Assembly (NCBI GenBank): GCA_944390305.1
Contig: CALXPX010000128.1
Coordinates: forward strand, 1-11,249
Origin: an uncultured Clostridia bacterium
GTDB lineage: Bacteria; Bacillota; Clostridia; TANB77; CAG-508
Length of the DNA: 11,249 bases
Direction of reading: 5' to 3'
The translations under genes were made by a program, and so were the position numbers. Positions 6,435 to 11,249 of this stretch are shown one piece after another; position 1 is the first letter of the stretch; every line of letters begins with the position of its first letter. Under the pieces are notes generated by a model. The model was not told the origin of the DNA, did not search any database, and saw nothing but the letters and a program-made list of their open reading frames with translations.

Positions 6435-6463
6435 TTGACTTTCGACACAATTCATGGTATAAA
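6435..6463 (+). promoter_or_regulatory. Near-consensus promoter opening the non-coding region
   Basis: TTGACT (6435-6440) and TATAAA (6458-6463), 17 bases apart, make one of the best promoters in the window. No gene begins for more than 600 bases. The predicted transcript starts about 6470, right where the first stem of the structured region begins. It could serve a non-coding RNA, the relaxase operon, or both. Confidence 0.65.
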
Positions 6464-6469
6464 TTATGT

Positions 6470-6780
6470 GTATTCTAGTTAGGAATACAGAATATTGATA
6501 GTTTCTTGGGAATTTTTATAATTCCTCAGATGCCAGGCGAAAACGAGTCGCATATAGGATTGCGAGCTGGTTATTAGAAAGTGTGAAAATTTTAAAATAA
6601 TAGTAAACTTGTCCAGTATTTATAAGTAATTAAGAAAGCCATAAGTGCAAAGTTCAATATTCTATTTACATACACACTAAAAATGAGTACATATTGAAAA
6701 CTCAAATTTTGTTTGAGCTTTTTAATATTGTATTCATTGTAGGTAAATAGAGTATTGGTATATCGCTTATGGTCTTTTTG
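6470..6780 (+). ncRNA. Candidate structured non-coding RNA
   Basis: Several stems follow the promoter in order: GTATTC/GAATAC (6470-6475 with 6483-6488); GGAATT/AATTCC (6509-6514 with 6520-6525); and a G+C-richer core with CCAG/CTGG (6533-6536 with 6567-6570) enclosing TCGCA/TGCGA (6548-6552 with 6561-6565). A long nested hairpin then runs from 6639 to 6772: CCATAAG with CTTATGG; AATATTCTATTTAC (6656-6669) with GTAAATAGAGTATT (6743-6756), 14 pairs including one G-U; AATGAGTACATATT (6682-6695) with 6724-6738; and CTCAAA/TTTGAG at the tip (6701-6717). The pairing ends in CTTTTT (6774-6779), like a terminator. No convincing reading frame covers it; only a 15-codon frame (ATG at 6530) overlaps the core. 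I do not recognise a described RNA class. A leader of the relaxase operon, or DNA structure used in transfer, are alternatives. Confidence 0.5.
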
Positions 6781-6826
6781 TTGTGTATAAATTCTTACCC
6801 TCTCTATTTAGACAGAACAAAAAGAG

Positions 6827-6961
6827 CTTAACAATTTATTTTTGGTATGTAAATAAATTGTTAAGATGAGCAAAAGAATATATGAATGATATTAAAATAT
6901 ATTCTTTTGCCTATGGCGAAGCCAAACATAAATTATCTATCGTAAGATTAGATAATTTATG
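6827..6961. repeat. Three long perfect palindromes in tandem upstream of oriT
   Basis: Stem one: CTTAACAATTTATTT (6827-6841) pairs perfectly with 6851-6865, 15 base pairs. Stem two: GCAAAAGAATATAT (6870-6883) pairs perfectly with 6897-6910, 14 base pairs. A small TGGC-gaa-GCCA follows (6914-6924). Stem three: CATAAATTATCTA (6927-6939) pairs perfectly with 6949-6961, 13 base pairs. They fill the DNA between the candidate RNA and oriT almost without gaps. They may be part of an extended transfer origin, a single-strand conversion site, or transcription barriers protecting the relaxase operon. Confidence 0.75.
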
Positions 6962-7053
6962 AGCCCTCCGCTAGGAGCCCACGACATCTTTGCAAAACGA
7001 AGTTTTGAAAGTGTCATAGTGGGTTACATACTTTCGCAAGAAAGTTATGTAAC
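6961..7053 (+). other. oriT: MobV-type origin of transfer with predicted nick site
   Basis: GAGCCC occurs twice (6961-6966 and 6975-6980), followed by a hairpin: 6983-6998 pairs with 7002-7015, about 14 base pairs with two single-base bulges and loop GAA. Two bases later comes TAGTGGGTTA (7017-7026), close to the TAGTGTG/TTA nick consensus of the pMV158 family. The predicted cut is between 7023 and 7024. A second hairpin follows (7023-7035 with 7040-7053, loop GCAA, one bulge). It lies immediately before the relaxase at 7101, the usual place for a MobV origin, so that relaxase is the likely partner. Confidence 0.75.
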
Positions 7054-7100
7054 AGCTCCCTTCGGTCGCCTCCTTGCTACCTGCAAGAAAGGATATTTTA

Positions 7101-8393
7101 ATGGACAAAACAAACTATTCAGTAGCTAGAGTAGAAACTTATACTAAAACAAGTATAACTAAAGCTGAACGACACAACGAAAGAAAAAATAAATCATATT
7201 CTAATATGAATGTTGATTTATCTCAAACACCAAACAATATACATTACAAAAGATGTGATACTACCTACAATGAGAAATTAAAAGAGTTTCTTGATATAGG
7301 ACAAGTATCATTAAGAGGACTAAAAAAGGATGCAAAGTTATTTGATGAACTCATATTTGACATTAACTCTGATTATTTTGAAAAACATGGTGGTTATGAA
7401 TTTGCGAAAGAGTTTTATGAGAGAGCTTTTAACTTTGCAGAACAAGAAATGGGCAGTGATAATATTATATCAGCAATTATGCACGCTGATGAACTAAATA
7501 CTTCTCTATCAGAAGAATATGGTAAGCCTATATATCACTATCATCTGCATGTTATTGCAATACCTGTTGTAAAAAAAGAAATAAAGTGGTCTAAAAGATG
7601 TAAAGATAAGTCTTTAATTGGTACTACAAGAGAAATAATCAATCAAGTGAGCCATAGTAAAAAATGGAAATCAGAACAATTAGTAGATAGTTTTGGAAAA
7701 CCTGTTTATGATAAAAACGGAAAAGCAGTTTTAGTAAAATCATATAGTTTATTACAAGATAAATTTTTTAAATATATGAGCGATTGTGGCTATAAAGACT
7801 TTTTTCGTGGAGAAAAAGGAAGTCAAGCAGAGCATTTAGATAATTTACAATTTAAAATAAAAAAGGATACTGAAAGACTAGAAAATATAACAAGTCAAGT
7901 TGAAGAAAAGCAATCTACTTTTGATAATATTATGAAATTTGATAAACAAATTAAAGGCATATCAGATTTAGGCAAACAAAAACGATTTTCTAAGAAGATT
8001 GAATTAGATCCACAAGACTATAATAATTTAGTTAATTATGCTAAAAAAGGCATTGTTGCAGATAAAGAAATTTATGAACTCAATAACAGAATTTATAATT
8101 TAAGAAATACAGTAGATAAATGGAAATCTCTATATAATGATATAGTAGAAAAAACAAAGGATTACTTCCATGCTATAAAACTTGCACCTGAAAAAGTTGC
8201 TAACTTCTTTAAAGGTTTATTTGACAAAGAAAAACAAGATGAATTACAAAGGCAAAGAGAGGAATATGAAAAAATACAAGCCGAACAAAAGGCTCGTGAA
8301 GAAGCTAGAGAAAAAGCAAGACAAGAAAAACTAAACTATAAGAACTCTCCTGAATACAAGAAAAAAAGGAGGGCTGATAGAGATGCAAGATAA
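7101..8393 (+). CDS. MobV-type relaxase, TnpZ-like
   Basis: This 430-residue relaxase would nick the adjacent oriT and lead the strand during mobilization. Residues 6-40 show YSVARVETYTKTSITKAERHNERK and then SNMNVD, which is MobV motif I; H25 of H-N-E-R corresponds to the reported catalytic His22 of MobM. The metal-binding motif is split: H128-A-D130-E131, then an insertion, then H146-Y-H148-L-H150-V-I-A-I-P. Residues ~285-330 carry the D-P-Q-D-Y...AKKGIVADKEIYEL segment common in this branch, and the last ~70 residues are a charged Glu/Lys/Arg coiled coil. The start is ATG 7101 with AAAGGA seven bases before; an upstream in-frame TTG at 7074 lacks support. The stop overlaps the start of the TnpW-like gene by 11 bases, so the two are coupled. 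With the recombinase downstream this is a Tn4451-type mobilization module. Confidence 0.9.
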   Translation: MDKTNYSVARVETYTKTSITKAERHNERKNKSYSNMNVDLSQTPNNIHYKRCDTTYNEKLKEFLDIGQVSLRGLKKDAKLFDELIFDINSDYFEKHGGYEFAKEFYERAFNFAEQEMGSDNIISAIMHADELNTSLSEEYGKPIYHYHLHVIAIPVVKKEIKWSKRCKDKSLIGTTREIINQVSHSKKWKSEQLVDSFGKPVYDKNGKAVLVKSYSLLQDKFFKYMSDCGYKDFFRGEKGSQAEHLDNLQFKIKKDTERLENITSQVEEKQSTFDNIMKFDKQIKGISDLGKQKRFSKKIELDPQDYNNLVNYAKKGIVADKEIYELNNRIYNLRNTVDKWKSLYNDIVEKTKDYFHAIKLAPEKVANFFKGLFDKEKQDELQRQREEYEKIQAEQKAREEAREKARQEKLNYKNSPEYKKKRRADRDAR

Positions 8394-8646
8394 TGAAAAA
8401 ATAGTTATAACTGGACTTACTGATAAAGAATATGAGTTTATTGAAAATATAAGAAATGAAAATGCAGAAAGATTAAGTAAAATGAGCAAAGAAGAATTGC
8501 TTGAATATATAAAAACTCTTTGCCCAGAACAAGAACTGAACTTTGAAAAACAAATAAAAGGAACAACTTATAAAGTAAACACCTACTTTAGTGATACTTC
8601 CGAATATACTATATTACAAAGTCTTTTAAGGATTTTTGAAAAATGA
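8383..8646 (+). CDS. tnpW: TnpW-like small transposon protein
   Basis: In this 87-residue protein residues ~53-87 read FEKQIKGTTYKVNTYFSDTS and then a short helix ending L-L-R-I-F-E-K. This fits the TnpW family of Tn4451-type elements: a small beta hairpin built on G-T-T-Y-x-V-x-x-Y-F-S-x-T-S. The first ~50 residues (LTDKEYEFIENI, MSKEELLEYIKTL) are acidic helices that I do not associate with the core TnpW motif and may be an extension. TnpW has no established biochemical role. GGAGGG (8368-8373) sits nine bases before the ATG, inside the relaxase coding end, and the ATG overlaps the relaxase by 11 bases, so the pair is translated together. Confidence 0.75.
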   Translation: MQDNEKIVITGLTDKEYEFIENIRNENAERLSKMSKEELLEYIKTLCPEQELNFEKQIKGTTYKVNTYFSDTSEYTILQSLLRIFEK

Positions 8647-8656
8647 CATTTTAGTA

Positions 8657-8686
8657 TTGAAAATTATGCTTGAAATATGGTATATT
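8657..8686 (+). promoter_or_regulatory. Promoter for the serine recombinase gene
   Basis: TTGAAA (8657-8662) and TATATT (8681-8686), 18 bases apart, lie just after the TnpW-like stop and 76 bases before the recombinase ATG at 8762. The recombinase may therefore be expressed apart from the relaxase operon. Confidence 0.5.
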
Positions 8687-8734
8687 ATGACTACTACGAA
8701 AATAGTAACTATAATTTTATATCGTATTTCAAGC
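8668..8734. repeat. 10-bp inverted repeat bracketing the recombinase promoter and leader
   Basis: GCTTGAAATA (8668-8677) and TATTTCAAGC (8725-8734) are perfect complements 47 bases apart. The left arm lies in the -35/-10 spacer. The right arm ends eight bases before the AAAGGAG ribosome site. A shorter TACTA/TAGTA stem lies between them. It may be an operator for self-regulation or a leader hairpin. Confidence 0.5.
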
Positions 8735-8761
8735 TGTCAAATGAAAGGAGTAAAAAATTAT

Positions 8762-10429
8762 ATGAAACAGCTAGAAAGCGATAAAATAACAGCTTTATAC
8801 TGTCGTTTATCAAGAGATGATGAACTTGCAGGAGAAAGCAATAGTATAACAAATCAAAAATCAATTTTAAGTAAATATGCACAAGATAATAATTTTCAAA
8901 ACATTAAGTTTTTTGTTGATGATGGGTATTCTGGAACAACTTTTACAAGACCTGCTTTTATGGAAATGATGGAACTTGCTGAAAGCGGTAATATTGGAGC
9001 AATTATTGTAAAAGACCATTCAAGACTTGGCAGAAATAGACTTGTTGTAGGACAACTTCTTGAAGAAGATTTTGTAAGATTAGGTATTAGATATATTGCT
9101 ATAATGGACAATATTGATAGTAGCAAAGGTTTAAATGACTTCTTGCCTATTCAAGATTGGTTTAATGAAATGCACGCAAAAAATACAAGTCAAAAAGTTA
9201 GAGCAGTTCTCAAAAATAAAGGCGAATCAGGTATATCTCTTGCAAATAATGTTCCTTATGGTTATAAAAAAGATGAAACAGATAAAACTAAATGGATTAT
9301 TGATGAGCCTTCTGCAAAAGTTGTAAAAGAAATATATAATTTGTTTATTCAAGGACATGGAACTTTTGAAATTGCAAGAATTTTAACTGAACGAAATATA
9401 ATGACACCAGCTGAATATTTTGAAAGTATAGGAAGAACATTTCCTACTAGGTTACAAACATTTAAACATCAATGGAATGCTACAACAGTAGCAAGTATTT
9501 TAGATAGACAAGAATATATTGGAGATACTGTTAATTTTAAATATACAGTTCGTTCTTACAAAGATAAAACTAAAGTTGCTCTTCCAAAAAAAGATTGGCA
9601 AATATTTAAAAATACTCACGAGGCAATAATTGATGAATATTCTTGGAATATTGTACAGCAATTGAGAAATAACAGAAGAAAGCCTACTCGTTCAGGGAAA
9701 AAGAGTATATTTTCAGGATTGTTATTCTGCTATGATTGTGGTAAAAAGCTATACTTTCAATCACCTGTAAATAACCTAAAATCAAAAGACCATTACAGAT
9801 GTTCCAGCTATAAGAAAAATACTTCTTTATGCACTTCACATTGGCTTACAGATGAAGTATTACAAAGTATTGTTTTAGAAAATATACAAAAAGTAGTTTC
9901 TTATATGAAAGATTACGAGGATTTATTCATAAAAGAGCAATTAGATAAAAGTTCTAAAGAAGAAGCAAAAGAGCTATCTCAAAACAAAAAAGAACTTGAA
10001 AGAGCAAAGAACAGAATAATTGAAATTGATAACTTGTTTCAGCATATTTACGAAGATAATATTTCAGGAAAACTGACAGATGAAAGATTTAGAAATTTAT
10101 CTTTTAACTATGATAAAGAACAACAAGAATTAAAGATAAGAATTGAACAATTGTCAAAACAAATAAACAATACTGAAAAGAAGACAACAGATTTAACACA
10201 ATTTATATCTAATGTTAAGAAATATACTGAGATAACTAAATTAACACCAGAGATTTTGAATGAACTAATTGAAAAAATACTTGTTCATCAAGCAGAAATA
10301 ATAAATGGCAAAAAAGTTCAAGAAATAGATATTTATTATAGAGGTGTTGGTATAATTTCTTTTCCAGTTAGTTTTGATGATATGAAAATGGCAATTGAAA
10401 AAATGATAAATAAAAGAAAAACGGCTTAA
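8762..10429 (+). CDS. tnpX: Large serine recombinase, TnpX/TndX-like
   Basis: This 555-residue recombinase would catalyse excision and insertion of the element through a covalent serine-DNA link. The resolvase domain occupies residues ~10-150: ALYCRLSRDDE, with S17 as the likely nucleophile, then DGYSGTTFTRPAF and IIVKDHSRLGRNR. The recombinase DNA-binding domain follows at ~165-285 (VPYGYKK, the EIARILTERNI helix, VASILDRQEYIGDTV). A zinc ribbon has C323, C326, C347 and C357 (CYDCGKK...YRCSSYKKNTSLC). A long coiled coil (~395-480) precedes a C-terminal DUF4368-like piece (ELIEKILVHQAEI...IDIYYRGVG). Length and layout fit the Tn4451/Tn5397 group. The chosen ATG has AAAGGAG 11 bases upstream; the frame is open to 8636 but that stretch encodes no domain and contains the promoter. 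It is the last gene of the module, next to the presumed element end. Confidence 0.92.
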   Translation: MKQLESDKITALYCRLSRDDELAGESNSITNQKSILSKYAQDNNFQNIKFFVDDGYSGTTFTRPAFMEMMELAESGNIGAIIVKDHSRLGRNRLVVGQLLEEDFVRLGIRYIAIMDNIDSSKGLNDFLPIQDWFNEMHAKNTSQKVRAVLKNKGESGISLANNVPYGYKKDETDKTKWIIDEPSAKVVKEIYNLFIQGHGTFEIARILTERNIMTPAEYFESIGRTFPTRLQTFKHQWNATTVASILDRQEYIGDTVNFKYTVRSYKDKTKVALPKKDWQIFKNTHEAIIDEYSWNIVQQLRNNRRKPTRSGKKSIFSGLLFCYDCGKKLYFQSPVNNLKSKDHYRCSSYKKNTSLCTSHWLTDEVLQSIVLENIQKVVSYMKDYEDLFIKEQLDKSSKEEAKELSQNKKELERAKNRIIEIDNLFQHIYEDNISGKLTDERFRNLSFNYDKEQQELKIRIEQLSKQINNTEKKTTDLTQFISNVKKYTEITKLTPEILNELIEKILVHQAEIINGKKVQEIDIYYRGVGIISFPVSFDDMKMAIEKMINKRKTA

Positions 10430-10440
10430 TTATTAAAAAA

Positions 10441-10570
10441 TAAGCTATTGTATGGGGAGAACATTTTAGTGTACTTAACTAAAGCGTTCTCCCCTATGAG
10501 TTTTGACATTCTATCAAAACTCGGGGGCTCTGCGAGGCAATAAATTTTCTCCCACTGGGATAAAATTTAT
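10441..10570 (-). repeat. Inverted, degenerate oriT-like palindrome cluster after the recombinase
   Basis: Reading the minus strand: a hairpin (10570-10557 with 10553-10540, 13 of 14 paired) ends in AAATTTAT. A G+C-rich patch with GAGCCC follows, then CGA. Next comes a perfect 9-bp hairpin (GAGTTTTGA at 10498-10506 with TCAAAACTC at 10514-10522 on the plus strand), then ATAGGGGAGA. The final hairpin is GGGGAGAAC (10454-10462) with GTTCTCCCC (10486-10494), with an inner TTTAGT/ACTAAA. The order hairpin-AATTTAT, GAGCCC, CGA, hairpin with AAAAC/GTTTT, TCATAG(T)GGG, hairpin is the same as at 6927-7053. It may be a second transfer origin, an att-site region, or a terminator cluster. Confidence 0.6.
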
Positions 10571-10572
10571 CC

Positions 10573-10676
10573 AAATTAACTCGTTATAAAATTTATATTT
10601 GCTAATTGCAAATACAAATTTATTCTCGTTAATTTGTTGTTGCAACATAGTAGATATATTTTAATAGTTGCAACAA
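10573..10676. repeat. Two further hairpins up to the stop of the right-hand gene
   Basis: AAATTAAC (10573-10580) pairs with GTTAATTT (10628-10635), and inside it 10586-10602 pairs with 10608-10623 with one bulge and one mismatch, making a long imperfect stem. Directly after it TTGTTGCAAC (10637-10646) pairs perfectly with GTTGCAACAA (10667-10676), and the second arm touches the stop codon of the leftward gene. The last hairpin could terminate that gene, though no T-run follows it on the minus strand. Confidence 0.6.
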
Positions 10677-11249
10677 TTATTCTGTATCTTCTTCGCAGAA
10701 TTTTACTGGCTTTACACCTACTGAAATAGGTTTAAGCTCTTTCATATAAAGTACACTATCATTTGTTTCATCTGGTATATAATCAAATACAGTATCAATC
10801 TCTTGCATTTGGAATTTATCTTCTTCACGAATATAAATTATTCCAAATTCATAAGTTTCCATTTTATTATCTGGATCAAGTTTATAATAATCTTTTAAAG
10901 GAAATACCCTAACAATAGCAGAGTTATCTTCAACAAAATTAAAATAGAATACTTGCTTATCAACATAGTATGTTGCTTCTGTATAACTTACATCATAGTA
11001 TTGTTTTAATCTCATAATAATTTCACTAACCTCTTTTTCAGGTAGATAGTTGCTAAATCTAATATTACCTAATACATTACCAAAAATTGCAGGTTTAGTT
11101 GTGTCTATATAACCATTATCAAATAGTTCTTGACAAGGTTTACAAATTGATTCTCTAAAATTTATTTGTTTTACAGAAATATCATTACCAATTAACTCTA
11201 ATTCAATATCATCAACATATTTCATTATTAGTTCAGCTTGTTCTTGTCT
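10677..11249 (-). CDS. Unidentified protein, 3' part of a gene entering from the right edge
   Basis: The frame stays open to the last base of the window. The eight codons before the first internal ATG (11225) read RQEQAELI, and that ATG has no ribosome site, so the true start is probably outside the window. The visible part is about 190 residues, acidic, without membrane segments. It has a C-K-P-C pair near its start (ESICKPCQELF), then alternating strand-like segments (AIFGNVLGNIRF, VFYFNFVEDNSAIVRVFPL, YEFGIIYIREEDKF) and an acidic C-terminus. I do not recognise the family. It reads toward the presumed right end of the mobilizable module, so it may be flanking DNA or part of a larger element. 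Confidence 0.7.
   Translation of the reverse strand, partial: RQEQAELIMKYVDDIELELIGNDISVKQINFRESICKPCQELFDNGYIDTTKPAIFGNVLGNIRFSNYLPEKEVSEIIMRLKQYYDVSYTEATYYVDKQVFYFNFVEDNSAIVRVFPLKDYYKLDPDNKMETYEFGIIYIREEDKFQMQEIDTVFDYIPDETNDSVLYMKELKPISVGVKPVKFCEEDTE

Noticed and set aside
6827..7053. The run of hairpins as a CRISPR array or tandem-repeat antitoxin RNA.
   Set aside because: The stems differ from each other in sequence and spacing; there is no repeated unit and no cas gene.
7074..7100. TTG at 7074 as the relaxase start, adding nine residues.
   Set aside because: It has no ribosome site, lies just after the oriT hairpins, and the ATG at 7101 has AAAGGA at ideal distance and gives the normal MobV N-terminus.
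8636..8761. Upstream in-frame codons as a 42-residue extension of the serine recombinase.
   Set aside because: The stretch holds a promoter and an inverted repeat, has no ribosome site at 8636, and precedes the normal start of the resolvase domain; AAAGGAG supports ATG 8762.
1..11249. A plasmid replicon.
   Set aside because: No replication initiator, iterons or partition genes are visible. The serine recombinase and TnpV/TnpW genes fit an integrated mobilizable element better.

Overview
The window is low-GC DNA (roughly a quarter G+C in most genes) using the standard code, with TGA as a stop and AGGAGG-type ribosome sites. This suggests a low-GC Firmicute, probably a Clostridia-like gut bacterium. 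There is no replication initiator and no housekeeping gene. Almost everything recognisable belongs to the mobilizable-transposon world of Tn4451: two MobV/Pre-type relaxases, two TnpV proteins, a TnpW protein and a TnpX-like large serine recombinase. I read it as a mosaic of two such modules carrying cargo genes. Layout, left to right. 1-130: start of an unidentified leftward gene running off the edge. 218-1073: leftward DinD-like gene whose last ~29 codons are displaced by one base. 1219-1880: rightward cupin-like gene with its own good promoter, closed by hairpins and clearly richer in G+C than its surroundings. 1911-3704: leftward mob-tnpV operon, with an oriT-like site just upstream of mob. 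3884-4245: second, frameshifted tnpV, pointing right. 4253-4281: bidirectional hairpin terminator. 4323-6359: large leftward gene of unknown function (674-678 aa). 6360-7100: long non-coding region, then 7101-8393 relaxase, 8383-8646 tnpW and 8762-10429 recombinase. 10430-10676: a run of five hairpins. 10677-11249: 3' part of an unidentified leftward gene cut by the window edge. The most unusual part is 6388-7053. Two near-consensus promoters lie back to back. The leftward one drives the large unknown gene. The rightward one begins at a region that folds into several stems, including a ~140-nt nested hairpin ending in a T-run (candidate non-coding RNA). Then follow three long palindromes and a MobV-type oriT with a predicted nick in TAGTGGG/TTA. 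A second cluster with the same order of parts, on the opposite strand, lies just after the recombinase gene. How the genes would work together (inference): the serine recombinase excises and inserts the element. The relaxase nicks oriT so that a co-resident conjugative element can transfer it. TnpV and TnpW are accessory proteins of unknown role. DinD, the cupin-like protein and the large unknown protein are cargo. Two single-base frameshifts (dinD and the second tnpV) suggest decay, sequencing error or recoding.
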